DNA of 64,000 nt from Mycobacterium colombiense CECT 3035 (GTDB taxonomy: Bacteria > Actinomycetota > Actinomycetes > Mycobacteriales > Mycobacteriaceae), in NCBI RefSeq assembly GCF_002105755.1, contig NZ_CP020821.1:2728001-2792000 (forward strand), written 5' to 3'. Under the pieces are notes generated by a model that worked only from the letters and a program-made list of their open reading frames with translations, was not told the DNA's origin and ran no database searches. This document shows positions 17,924 to 26,976 of this stretch, piece by piece (the stretch's first letter is position 1; every line of letters starts with the position of its first letter). A program made the position numbers and the translations under genes.

Positions 17924-19165
17924 ATGGCTGCTGTTGTGTCTCACGAAGCCCCGGTGAAGTTCCAGCTCGCCACCGCCGACACGTGGCCGAACCCGTGGCC
18001 GATGTACCGCGCTCTACGCGATCACGATCCGGTGCACCACGTCATTCCGGCGAAGCACCCCGAGGATGACTACTACGTGCTCTCCCGGCACGCCGATGTG
18101 TGGGCCGCCGCCCGCGATCACGAAACCTATTCCTCGGCACAGGGATTGACCGTCAACTACGGTGACCTGGAAATGATTGGGCTGCAGGAAAATCCACCGT
18201 TTGTCATGCAGGATCCCCCGGTGCACACGCAGTTCCGCAAGCTGGTGTCGCGTGGCTTCACCCCGCGACAGGTCGAGGCGGTGGAGCCCAAGGTCCGGGA
18301 GTTCGTCGTGGAGCGCATCGAGGGGTTGCGCTCCAATGGCGGCGGTGACATCGTCGCGGAGTTGTTCAAACCGCTGCCGTCGATGGTGGTCGCCCACTAT
18401 CTCGGTGTCCCGGAAGAGGATTGGGCCCAGTTCGACGGCTGGACCCAGGCGATCGTCGCGGCTAACACCGCCGAGGGCGGGGTCGCGGGCGCGCTGGAAA
18501 CCGTGGGCGACGCGGTCGGGTCGATGATGGCCTACTTCACCGCGCTGATCGAACGGCGCCGGACCGAGCCCGAGGATGACACCATCTCGCACCTGGTGGC
18601 CGCCGGGGTGGGCGCCGACGGGGACGTCGCCGGCACCCTGTCGATCCTGGCGTTCACGTTCACCATGGTCACCGGCGGCAACGACACCGTCACCGGCATG
18701 CTCGGCGGCTCGATGCCGCTGTTGCACCAACGGCCCGACCAACGTCGGCTGCTGGTGAATGACCCGGGCCGCGTTCCCGACGCGGTCGAGGAACTGCTGC
18801 GGATGACCTCACCGGTGCAGGGACTGGCCCGCACGACGACCCGGGACGTGACCGTCGGCGAGACGACCATCCCGGCCGGGCGCCGGGTGTTGCTGCTGTA
18901 CGGGTCGGCCAATCGTGACGAACGCCAATATGGTTCGGATGCAGGCGAACTCGACCTGACCCGTTGCCCGCGCAACATCCTGACGTTCAGCCACGGCGCA
19001 CACCATTGCCTGGGCGCGGCCGCGGCCCGGATGCAGTCCTGCGTTGCGCTGACCGAACTGATGGCGCGCTGCCCGGACTTCGACGTGGACGAATCCGGCA
19101 TCGTCTGGGCCGGCGGCAGTTACGTCCGGCGCCCGCTGTCGGTGCCCATCCGGGTGAAATCCTGA
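17924..19165 (+). CDS. cyp130: Cytochrome P450 CYP130
   Basis: The 413-aa protein matches M. tuberculosis CYP130 (Rv1256c, 405 aa). P450 hallmarks are all present: the I-helix oxygen-binding GGNDTVTG (~250), the EELLR ExxR motif (~290) and the haem-thiolate loop FSHGAHHCLGAAAARMQ with the axial Cys (~350). It is a soluble monooxygenase needing ferredoxin partners; CYP130 binds azoles and its natural substrate is unsettled. The ATG lies directly downstream of a strong promoter and has no Shine-Dalgarno sequence. The stop overlaps the next start by one base (TGATG). Confidence 0.94.
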   Translation: MAAVVSHEAPVKFQLATADTWPNPWPMYRALRDHDPVHHVIPAKHPEDDYYVLSRHADVWAAARDHETYSSAQGLTVNYGDLEMIGLQENPPFVMQDPPVHTQFRKLVSRGFTPRQVEAVEPKVREFVVERIEGLRSNGGGDIVAELFKPLPSMVVAHYLGVPEEDWAQFDGWTQAIVAANTAEGGVAGALETVGDAVGSMMAYFTALIERRRTEPEDDTISHLVAAGVGADGDVAGTLSILAFTFTMVTGGNDTVTGMLGGSMPLLHQRPDQRRLLVNDPGRVPDAVEELLRMTSPVQGLARTTTRDVTVGETTIPAGRRVLLLYGSANRDERQYGSDAGELDLTRCPRNILTFSHGAHHCLGAAAARMQSCVALTELMARCPDFDVDESGIVWAGGSYVRRPLSVPIRVKS

Positions 19166-19746
19166 TGCCCGGAAACGACTGGCTGGGCACGCACCGCACC
19201 GAGGCGGCCGCCGACCGGATCCTCGACGCCGCCGAGCGGCTGTACACCCAGCGCGACTCGGGCTCGATCGGCATGAACGAAATCGCCCGCGCGGCAGGCT
19301 GTTCACGAGCCACGCTGTACCGGTATTTCGAGAACCGCGACGCGCTGCGCACCGCCTATGTGCACCGCGAAACCCACCGGCTGGGCCGCGAGATCATCGC
19401 GCGCACCGGCGATATCGAGGACCCGCGCGAGCGGCTGGTCGCCAGCGTCCTGGTCACGTTGCGGATGGTGCGCGAGAGCCCCGCGCTGGCGTCCTGGTTT
19501 GCCACCACCCGCCCGCCGGTGGGTGGCGAGCTGGCCGGACATTCCGACGTCATCGCGGCGTTGGCGGTGGCGTTCCTGCATTCGCTGGGACCCGACGATC
19601 CCGCCGTCATCGAACGTCGCGGCCGCTGGATGGTGCGCGTGATCGTTTCGCTGCTGACCCACCCGGGCCGCGACGAAGACGAGGAGCGAGCGATGATCGA
19701 AGAATTCGTCGTCCCGATCGTGACGCCGGTGTCCGCGCGCGGTTAA
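19165..19746 (+). CDS. TetR-family regulator (Rv1255c homologue)
   Basis: The 193-aa repressor has an N-terminal helix-turn-helix (~30-55: MNEIARAAGCSRATLYRYFENRDALR) and an all-helical ligand-binding domain. It starts inside the cyp130 stop codon (TGATG), so the pair is translationally coupled. This arrangement suggests it represses cyp130 and itself and responds to a CYP130 substrate or inducer. A dyad that could be its operator overlaps the cyp130 -10. The ligand is unknown. Confidence 0.9.
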   Translation: MPGNDWLGTHRTEAAADRILDAAERLYTQRDSGSIGMNEIARAAGCSRATLYRYFENRDALRTAYVHRETHRLGREIIARTGDIEDPRERLVASVLVTLRMVRESPALASWFATTRPPVGGELAGHSDVIAALAVAFLHSLGPDDPAVIERRGRWMVRVIVSLLTHPGRDEDEERAMIEEFVVPIVTPVSARG

Positions 19747-19790
19747 GCGCGCGCTTCACGCCGGGCCGCCCGCAACCACTGTTGCAAGTG

Positions 19791-19858
19791 CCCGCCTCCG
19801 AGCGACAACCTGTTCCCGCAGGTCACACCCATAAACGAAGTTGTCGCTGTGAGGCGGG
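19791..19858. repeat. Long imperfect inverted repeat between convergent genes
   Basis: Two 19-nt arms (19791-19809 and 19840-19858) are complementary at 17 of 19 positions and enclose a 30-nt loop. The structure lies between the convergent TetR and acyltransferase genes. It has no T-tract, so it is not a classical intrinsic terminator. It may be a bidirectional stop, a miniature transposable element or a decayed gene end. The flanking DNA read on the minus strand encodes a protein-like tail (GGGHLQQWLRAARREARA). The rest of 19747-19944 shows nothing I can assign. Confidence 0.6.
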
Positions 19859-19944
19859 CAAATCGCCTCTCCAGCCGCGGAGGGATTCCCGGGGCCGGTG
19901 TTACCGCACGGCGGCGTCCGGCTGCGCCCCGACGGCCGGCCGGC

Positions 19945-21096
19945 TCAGTCCCGCACACGGGTGAACCGGTGCAGCAGCCACGCCAGCGGAATCGTCACCA
20001 CCAGCGTCGCGACGTACAGGTACAGCATCGAGCCGGTGTAGACGCGCGCGCCGACGATGTAGTCCATCGCGAATTCCATGGTGATCAGGTGGATCAGGAA
20101 GATCTCGTAGGAGATCTCCCCCAGCCACACCATCGGGCGGCTGGCCAAAAGCCGCGAATACCAGCCTTGGGCATCGGGAGCGCCGCCCAGAGCCAGGGGT
20201 GCCACCGCCAGCGCGGCGATGACGGCGTAGAAGCACGTCTTGAACAACGCCTCGCTCAGCGTCGCCGGGGACGTCGTGGGCGCGCCGGCGATGGGCGTGG
20301 ACGCGATGAAGTAGCAGATGACGGCCAGCGGTATGGCCACGAATCCGTAGCCGCGCACCCCCATTTCCTGCAGCACGGTCAGCATCATCCCGGCGAGGAA
20401 CCAGGCCAAGTAGGTGGGCAGCCACAGCCGGGCTCCGTCGGGAAACCAGTGATCGGTGTGCACCAGCACCAGCCACGCAGGGCTGAGCAACGCCAAGCCC
20501 GCCAGGGCGCCCAGCACCAGCTTCGGCTGCCACTGCCGTCGGCAGATCACCACCAGCAGCAGGTAGGCCAGCAGCGGAAGGATGACGTAGAACGAGCCCT
20601 CCACCGCCAGGCTCCACATCTGCGTCAGGCCCTGGTGCAGATACTTGCCCAGGTAGCCGTTGCAGTAGATCTGGGTCAGCGTCAGGTTGCGCGCCAGCCC
20701 GAGCCAGCTGTGTCCGGGATTCGGCCCGGCGTCGCGGTAGTGGTACAGCACGTAGGCGAACAACACGGTGATCACGTAGGCGGGCATAATGCGCCGAACC
20801 CGGTGCCACGCATAGCGACTCAGCGACGGCGCTGCGCCGCTTCTCGCCGCGGACTTCACCCACGGGCGGAACAACAGGTAGCCGGAGAGCACGAAGAAGA
20901 TCGGCACGCCGATCTCCATCCGGGAACCGACCAGGCCCCAATAGCCGTGCGTGTATTTGCCCGTGGTGTAGGCCGCGTGGGTGCCGACGACGAGGAGCGC
21001 GGCGACGGCACGGATCCCGGTCAGCGAGGCGATCCGGTCGACGCGAGAGGTCTGCTCGAGCCCGCCCTGGGCGTCTTGCTCTTCCGACAGCGTCAT
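19945..21096 (-). CDS. Acyltransferase family 3 membrane protein (Rv1254 homologue)
   Basis: The 383-aa protein has about ten hydrophobic helices and the OafA/NodX-type acyltransferase-3 pattern. The N-terminal ASLTGIRAVAALLVVGTHAA carries the conserved Arg and His, and EIGVPIFFVLSGYLLFRPW follows. This family O-acylates membrane-presented sugars or lipids; in mycobacteria the acceptor is unknown. Length equals Rv1254. Its ATG overlaps the deaD stop (ATGA, 21093-21096), so it is translated with the RNA helicase although the roles seem unrelated. It ends in the hairpin-containing convergent gap. Confidence 0.9.
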   Translation of the reverse strand: MTLSEEQDAQGGLEQTSRVDRIASLTGIRAVAALLVVGTHAAYTTGKYTHGYWGLVGSRMEIGVPIFFVLSGYLLFRPWVKSAARSGAAPSLSRYAWHRVRRIMPAYVITVLFAYVLYHYRDAGPNPGHSWLGLARNLTLTQIYCNGYLGKYLHQGLTQMWSLAVEGSFYVILPLLAYLLLVVICRRQWQPKLVLGALAGLALLSPAWLVLVHTDHWFPDGARLWLPTYLAWFLAGMMLTVLQEMGVRGYGFVAIPLAVICYFIASTPIAGAPTTSPATLSEALFKTCFYAVIAALAVAPLALGGAPDAQGWYSRLLASRPMVWLGEISYEIFLIHLITMEFAMDYIVGARVYTGSMLYLYVATLVVTIPLAWLLHRFTRVRD

Positions 21097-22796
21097 CCGC
21101 CGTGTTTCCTGCGCGGCTTCCCGCCGTCTCGGCCGCGAGGCTTGCCGGCCGACGAGCGCTCCGGCTGAAGGTTGATCAATACCCCCGAAATACGGGTGTT
21201 CTCAAGCCTTTTGAATGTCGACTTGGGCAACTTGGCCGGCAACTCCACCAGCGAGAAATCCGGCCCGATCGCGATATGGCCGAAATCGCTGCGGTGCAGC
21301 CCTCCCTCGTTGGCGATGGCGCCGACGATCGCACCCGGGCCGATCTTGTGCCGCTTGCCCACCGCGATGCGATAGGTGGCCAAAGGCTTTGCACTCCGTG
21401 GCCTTTCGGGACGCTCGCGACGTTCGGTGCGCCGCTCGCGCCGCTCCGGCGGCGGTTCGGGCGCCATCAGGAATTCCTCGCCGTCGCGGGACTGCAATGC
21501 GAGCGCGGCGGCGATGTCGGCCATCGGGGTGTCATGCTCGCGTTCGTAATCCTGGACCAACTTGCGGAACAGCTCGATTCCGGGCGAGCCGAGCGCGGTG
21601 GTGATGGAGTCGGCGAACTTGGCCACCCGTTGCGCGTTGACGTCCTCGACGGTGGGCAGTTCGGCCTCGGTAAGCGTTTGGCGCGTGGCTTTTTCGATCG
21701 CCTTGAGCAGGTGGCGCTCGCGCGGCGAGACGAACAGCAGCGCGGTTCCCGAACGTCCGGCCCGGCCGGTGCGGCCGATCCGGTGCACGTACGACTCGGT
21801 GTCATGCGGGATGTCGTAGTTGAGGACGTGCGATATCCGCTCCACGTCCAGCCCGCGCGCGGCCACGTCGGTGGCGACCAGGATGTCGATGCTGCCGTCC
21901 TTCAGGGCGGCGACGGTGCGCTCGCGCTGGCCCTGCGGGATGTCCCCGTTGATGGCGGCCGCGGAGAAGCCCCGGGCCCTTAGCCTTTCGGCGACTTCCT
22001 CGGTGGCCTGTTTGGTTCTGACGAAGACGATCATCGCCTCGAACGGCTCGACTTCCAGTACCCGGGTCAGCGCGTCCATCTTGCGCGGGCCGGCGACCTG
22101 GATGTAACGCTGCGAAATGTTCTCGGCGGTGGCGGTTTTCGCCTTGGTGCTGACCTCGAGCGGGTCGTGCAGGTACTTGGTGGTGATCTTGCGGATCGCG
22201 GGCGGCATGGTGGCGGAGAACAGCGCCACCTGTTTGTACTCCGGGGTTTCGGACAGGATGCGATCGACTTCTTCGGCGAAGCCCATGGTGAGCATCTCGT
22301 CGGCCTCGTCGAGAACGAGGTAGTCGACGTGGGACAGGTCCAGCGTCCCGCGCTCGAGGTGGTCGATGACCCGGCCCGGCGTGCCGACCACCACGTGGGC
22401 GCCGCGGCGCAGGCCCGCCAGCTGGACGCTGTAGGAGGAGCCGCCGTAGATCGGCAGCACGTTGATCTTGGGCAGGTGCGCCCCATACCGGCTGAACGCC
22501 TCGGCCACCTGCAGGGCCAGTTCCCGGGTGGGGGCGAGCACCAGCGCCTGGGTGGCCGTGCTGGTGACGTCGATCTTGGACAGGATCGGGATCGCGAAGG
22601 CGGCGGTCTTGCCGGTGCCGGTCTGGGCCAGCCCGACGACGTCGGAGCCCGCCATCAGCGCCGGGATGGTCGCGGCCTGAATGCCGGTGGGCGACTCGTA
22701 GCCGACGTCGGCGATCGCCCGCAGGACCGAGGGATTGATCTGCAGGTCGGCAAACGTCGTAGAGGCAGCCTCAGTCGAGCTGTCCGAGAGGGTCAT
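21093..22796 (-). CDS. deaD: DEAD-box RNA helicase DeaD
   Basis: The 567-aa ATP-dependent RNA helicase matches M. tuberculosis DeaD (563 aa) and probably acts in ribosome assembly and cold or stress RNA remodelling. All motifs are in order: the Q motif near 30, AQTGTGKT, PTRELALQ, TPGRVIDH, LDEADEML, SATMP, TDVAARGLDV and HRIGRTGRAGR. A basic linker (RRERRTERRERPERPR) and a DbpA-type RNA-binding domain follow, and the tail is Lys/Arg/Gly-rich. ATG 22794-22796 is used; TAGACT lies 9 nt upstream with no Shine-Dalgarno sequence. It is divergent from lprE and upstream of the acyltransferase. Confidence 0.95.
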   Translation of the reverse strand: MTLSDSSTEAASTTFADLQINPSVLRAIADVGYESPTGIQAATIPALMAGSDVVGLAQTGTGKTAAFAIPILSKIDVTSTATQALVLAPTRELALQVAEAFSRYGAHLPKINVLPIYGGSSYSVQLAGLRRGAHVVVGTPGRVIDHLERGTLDLSHVDYLVLDEADEMLTMGFAEEVDRILSETPEYKQVALFSATMPPAIRKITTKYLHDPLEVSTKAKTATAENISQRYIQVAGPRKMDALTRVLEVEPFEAMIVFVRTKQATEEVAERLRARGFSAAAINGDIPQGQRERTVAALKDGSIDILVATDVAARGLDVERISHVLNYDIPHDTESYVHRIGRTGRAGRSGTALLFVSPRERHLLKAIEKATRQTLTEAELPTVEDVNAQRVAKFADSITTALGSPGIELFRKLVQDYEREHDTPMADIAAALALQSRDGEEFLMAPEPPPERRERRTERRERPERPRSAKPLATYRIAVGKRHKIGPGAIVGAIANEGGLHRSDFGHIAIGPDFSLVELPAKLPKSTFKRLENTRISGVLINLQPERSSAGKPRGRDGGKPRRKHGG

Positions 22797-22915
22797 CGTC
22801 CAAGGAGTCTAGTGGTGATCGCGAGCTCAGCGGAGCTGAGCGCATCCGGTGATGATCAGCACACCCGGCCATGCCTGCCACGGCCCCGGACCCGATGACG
22901 GTACGGTGCCCAGAT

Positions 22916-23497
22916 GTGTGGTCGTTGCCATGTCGTACCGAGCCACTGACCGGCTCGGCCGCTGTCGCTCTCATCGCCTTCACGTTGACCGGATGCGGTT
23001 CGGGGGACTCTACCGTCGCCAAGACGCCGCAGGCCAGGACGTCGGAGACCGCGTCAATCACGGCCCCGGCCACGCCGTCGGCCGCCGCCCCACCCGGCAA
23101 CGCCCCGCCCACCGATCCGTGCGCGGTCAACCTCGCGTCGCCCACCATCGCGAAGGTGGTCTCCGAGCTGCCCCGCGACCCGCGCAGCCAGCAGCCCTGG
23201 AACCCCGAGCCGCTGGCCGGCAACTACAACCAGTGCGCGCAGCTGTCGGCGATCATCATCAAGGCCAACACCAACGCGGTCGCTCCGACCACGCGTGCGG
23301 TGCTGTTTCACCTCGGCCAGTTCATCCCGCAGGGCGTACCCGACACCTACGGATTCAACGGCGTTGACCCGGCGCAAACGACGGGTGACACCGTGGCGCT
23401 GACCTATCCCGGCGGGATCAACGGCCTGAACACCGACGTGAAATTCCACTGGAACGGCAACGCGGTCGAACTCATCGGCAACACCCCCGCCCACTGA
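22916..23497 (+). CDS. lprE: Lipoprotein LprE
   Basis: This is a secreted, lipid-anchored protein. A short basic N-region and hydrophobic stretch end in the lipobox LTGC, followed by GSGDSTV exactly as in M. tuberculosis LprE. The mature part has a Thr/Ala/Pro-rich spacer and a conserved domain (DPCAVNLASPTIAKVVSELP, QPWNPEPLAGNYNQCAQL) of unknown function. I place the start at GTG 22916 because TACGGT (22902-22907) lies 8 nt upstream, the leaderless pattern seen repeatedly here. In-frame starts at 22895 (ATG) and 22871 would add 7 or 15 residues to the signal peptide without changing the mature protein. It is divergent from deaD. Confidence 0.88.
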   Translation: MWSLPCRTEPLTGSAAVALIAFTLTGCGSGDSTVAKTPQARTSETASITAPATPSAAAPPGNAPPTDPCAVNLASPTIAKVVSELPRDPRSQQPWNPEPLAGNYNQCAQLSAIIIKANTNAVAPTTRAVLFHLGQFIPQGVPDTYGFNGVDPAQTTGDTVALTYPGGINGLNTDVKFHWNGNAVELIGNTPAH

Positions 23498-23557
23498 TCG
23501 CGGGCACGCACCCCGCGTGCGGCCCACCTGTCGGAGCGCTGACCTACAGTGGCTCCA

Positions 23558-26500
23558 GTGTTGGTCTGCGGCGACAGCATCGTGTACAGCGCATCGGATC
23601 TTGCCGCCGCCGCACGCTGCGAATTCGCGCTGCTGCGAGACTTCGACGCGAAGCTGGGCCGCGGGCCCGCCGCCAGCGTCGAGGACGAACTGCTCGCGCG
23701 GACGGCCGAGCTCGGTAGCGACCACGAGCGGCGCGAACTTGCCGCGTTGCGCGATCGGTTCGGCCAGGCCGTCGCGGTCATCGGCCGCCCGGCCTACACG
23801 CCCGCCGGCCTGACGGCGGCCGCCGACGCCACCCGCCGCGCCGTCGCCGGCCGCGCGCCCGTGGTGTACCAGGCAGCCATGTTCGACGGCCGCTTCGTCG
23901 GCTTCGCCGACTTCCTGGTGCGCGACGGCGACCGGTACCGCATCGTCGACACCAAGCTGGCCCGCTCGGCCAAGGTCACCGCGTTGCTGCAGCTGGCCGC
24001 GTACGCCGACGCGTTGGCCGCGGCCGGCATCCCGGTCGCACCGGAGGCCGAGCTGCGGCTTGGCGACGGCACCGCGGTGCGGCACCGCCTGTGCGACCTG
24101 GTCCCGGTGTACCGCTCCCAGCGGGCCCGGCTGCAGCGCCTCCTCGATGAGCACTTCGCGGGCGGCGCGGCGGTCCGCTGGGACGACGAGGGCGTCGCGG
24201 CGTGCTTCCACTGTCCGTTGTGCGTCGAACAGCTGCGGGCGGCCGACGACGTTCTCTTGGTCGCCGGGATGCGAGTGAGCCAGCGGGACAAGCTCTTTGA
24301 CGCGGGTATCAGCACGGTCGCCGAGCTGGCCGATCATCGCGGACCGGTGCCCGACCTGGCGCCCACCGTGCTGAACAATCTGACCATCCAGGCGAAACTG
24401 CAAGTGCGCCAACGCGAAACCGGCGTTCCCCAGGTCCAGGTCATCGACGCGCAGCCGCTGGCCCTGCTGCCCGAGCCCGATCCGGGGGACCTGTTCTTCG
24501 ACTTCGAAGGCGACCCGCTGTGGACCACCGACGGGCGCGAGTGGGGCCTGGAGTACCTGTTCGGAGTCTTGGAGGCCGGGCCCACCGGCAAGTTCCGCCC
24601 GCTGTGGGCGCACAACCGGGCCGACGAACGCAAGGCGCTGATCGACTTTCTGGCGCTGGTGGCCAAACGCCGCAAGCGCCGCCCCAACATGCACATCTAT
24701 CACTACGCGCCCTACGAGAAGACCGCGTTGTTGCGGCTCGCCGGGCGCTACGGGGTGGGCGAGGACGAAGTCGACGAACTGCTGCGCAGCGGTACGCTGG
24801 TCGACCTTTACCCGTTGGTACGCAGGAGCATTCGCGTGGGCGCGGAGTCGGTCAGCCTCAAGGCGCTGGAACCGCTGTACATGGGGTCACAATTGCGCGC
24901 GGGGGATGTCACCACGGCCACCGGGTCGATCACCTCCTACGCCCGGTACTGCGAACTCCAGGGGGACGGCCGCGGCGACGAGGCCGCATCGGTGCTCAAG
25001 GAGATCGAGGACTACAACCACTACGACTGCCGGTCGACTCAGGAGCTGCGGAACTGGCTGATGTTGCGCGCCTACGAATCCGGCGTGGTACCGATCGGCG
25101 CCCAGCCGGTGCCCGACGGCAACACCGTCGACGACCGCGACGAGCTCGCCGTGACCTTGGCGGACTTCACCGGAACCGCCGGCGTCGACGACCGCACCGC
25201 GCCGCAGACGGCGGTGGCGCTGCTGGCCGCGGCGCGCGGCTACCACCGACGCGAGGACAAACCCTTTTGGTGGGCGCATTTCGACCGGCTGAACTTTCCC
25301 ATCGAGGAATGGGCGGACAATACCGATGTGTTCGTCATCGACCAGGCGTCTCTCGTCGTCGACTGGCACACGCCGCCCCGCGCGCGCAAACCGCAGCGGC
25401 GGCTACTGCTGCGCGGCGAGCTGGCGCGCGGCGACTTGAAGACCGACGTCTTTGCGCTCTACCAGCCGCCGGCGCCGCCCGGCATGACCGACAACCCGGA
25501 CCGGCGGGCGGCCGGACGGGCCTCGGTCGTCGAGGCCGACGATCCGGCCGTGCCCGGCGAAGTGGTCGTTCTCGAGCGAGTTGGCGGTGACGGCAACACC
25601 TTTCACCAGATGCCGTTCGCGCTGACGCCCGGGCCGCCGATCCCGACGACGGCCCTGCGGGATTCGATCGAGGCGACCGCCGCCGCGGTGGCCGCCGGAT
25701 TGCCGGGACTGCCGGACAGCGCGATCGTCGACGTGCTGTTGCGCCGCGCGCCCCGCGCACGCAGTGGCGCCGCCCTGCCACGAAGCGGCGACGCCGTCGC
25801 CGACATCACCTCGGCGCTATTGGATCTGGACTCGTCCTACCTGGCGGTGCACGGGCCGCCCGGCACCGGAAAGACGCACACCGCCGCCCGCGTGATCCAC
25901 GACCTGGTCACCAATCACGCCTGGCGTGTCGGCGTCGTCGCGCAGTCGCACGCCACCGTGGAGAACGTGCTGGATTGCGTGATCGACGCCGGACTGGATC
26001 CGCAGCGGATCGCGAAGAAGCGCAACGACCACCGGGCGCCGCGCTGGCGGGAAATCGACGGTGGCACCTACGCCGCGTTCCTCGCCGACACGCCCGGATG
26101 CGTGATCGGCGGAACGGCATGGGATTTCGCGAACGCCAACCGGATACCGCCCGGGAGCCTGGATCTGCTGGTGATCGACGAAGCCGGCCAATTCTGCCTG
26201 GCCAACACCATCGCCGTGGCCCCTGCCGCCGCCAACCTGCTGCTGCTCGGGGATCCCCAGCAGCTGCCGCAGGTCAGCCAGGGCACCCACCCGGAGCCGG
26301 TGGACACGTCCGCGCTGGAGTGGTTGGTCGATGGTCAGCGCACCCTGCCCGACGAGCGTGGCTACTTCCTGGATCTCTCCTACCGCATGCATCCGGCGGT
26401 CTGCGCGGCGGTTTCGGCGCTGTCGTACGAGGACAGACTGCATCCCCACGACTGCACCGCCGCCCGCCACCTCGACGGGTATCTGCCCGGCGTTCGGCTG

Positions 26501-26971
26501 CTTTCGGTTGAGCACCAAGGTAATTCGACCGAGAGTCCCGAGGAGGCCGACGCGATCGTCGCCGAGATCACCCGGCTGCTCGGCGCGGCGTGGACCGACG
26601 AACACGGCACCCGGGCACTGACCGCCGCCGACGTGCTGGTGCTGGCCCCCTACAACGCCCAGGTGGCGCTGCTGCGTCGCCGGTTGGCCGCGGCGAGGCT
26701 CGATGGGGTGCGGGTCGGGACCGTCGACAAATTCCAGGGCGGACAGGCACCGGTGGTCTTCGTCTCGATGACGGTGTCATCAATGGACGTGGTGCCCCGC
26801 GGAATCTCCTTCCTGCTCAACAGGAATCGGCTCAATGTCGCGGTGAGCCGCGCCCAGTACGCCGCGGTGCTCGTGCGCTCCCCGTCGCTGACGGAGTATC
26901 TGCCCGCCACACCGGCGGGCCTGATCGACCTGGGCGCATTCCTGGCGCTCACGCAGCCCGACCTGCGGTGA
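23558..26971 (+). CDS. TM0106-type RecB-like nuclease fused to superfamily 1 helicase (Rv1251c homologue)
   Basis: The 1137-aa protein joins three modules. The N-terminal RecB-like PD-(D/E)xK nuclease (~1-240) shows IVDTKLARSAKV and a Cys cluster CFHCPLC. A central RNase H/DnaQ-like domain (~310-500) carries DLFFDFEGDPLW. The C-terminal UPF1/DNA2-type helicase (~765-1137) has GPPGTGKTHTAARV (Walker A), VIDEAGQF (Walker B), GDPQQLPQV, VDKFQGGQAPVVF and LNVAVSRAQ. It probably processes DNA or RNA ends in repair; no pathway is proven. GTG 23558 is chosen over GTG 23549: TACAGT lies exactly 7 nt upstream, and the residues then align with the start of Rv1251c (1139 aa). Confidence 0.9.
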   Translation: MLVCGDSIVYSASDLAAAARCEFALLRDFDAKLGRGPAASVEDELLARTAELGSDHERRELAALRDRFGQAVAVIGRPAYTPAGLTAAADATRRAVAGRAPVVYQAAMFDGRFVGFADFLVRDGDRYRIVDTKLARSAKVTALLQLAAYADALAAAGIPVAPEAELRLGDGTAVRHRLCDLVPVYRSQRARLQRLLDEHFAGGAAVRWDDEGVAACFHCPLCVEQLRAADDVLLVAGMRVSQRDKLFDAGISTVAELADHRGPVPDLAPTVLNNLTIQAKLQVRQRETGVPQVQVIDAQPLALLPEPDPGDLFFDFEGDPLWTTDGREWGLEYLFGVLEAGPTGKFRPLWAHNRADERKALIDFLALVAKRRKRRPNMHIYHYAPYEKTALLRLAGRYGVGEDEVDELLRSGTLVDLYPLVRRSIRVGAESVSLKALEPLYMGSQLRAGDVTTATGSITSYARYCELQGDGRGDEAASVLKEIEDYNHYDCRSTQELRNWLMLRAYESGVVPIGAQPVPDGNTVDDRDELAVTLADFTGTAGVDDRTAPQTAVALLAAARGYHRREDKPFWWAHFDRLNFPIEEWADNTDVFVIDQASLVVDWHTPPRARKPQRRLLLRGELARGDLKTDVFALYQPPAPPGMTDNPDRRAAGRASVVEADDPAVPGEVVVLERVGGDGNTFHQMPFALTPGPPIPTTALRDSIEATAAAVAAGLPGLPDSAIVDVLLRRAPRARSGAALPRSGDAVADITSALLDLDSSYLAVHGPPGTGKTHTAARVIHDLVTNHAWRVGVVAQSHATVENVLDCVIDAGLDPQRIAKKRNDHRAPRWREIDGGTYAAFLADTPGCVIGGTAWDFANANRIPPGSLDLLVIDEAGQFCLANTIAVAPAAANLLLLGDPQQLPQVSQGTHPEPVDTSALEWLVDGQRTLPDERGYFLDLSYRMHPAVCAAVSALSYEDRLHPHDCTAARHLDGYLPGVRLLSVEHQGNSTESPEEADAIVAEITRLLGAAWTDEHGTRALTAADVLVLAPYNAQVALLRRRLAAARLDGVRVGTVDKFQGGQAPVVFVSMTVSSMDVVPRGISFLLNRNRLNVAVSRAQYAAVLVRSPSLTEYLPATPAGLIDLGAFLALTQPDLR

Positions 26972-26976
26972 CCGAC

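Noticed and set aside
23054..24703. 549-codon minus-strand frame across lprE and the helicase
   Set aside because: No start signal or family features; it spans two well-supported genes on the other strand.
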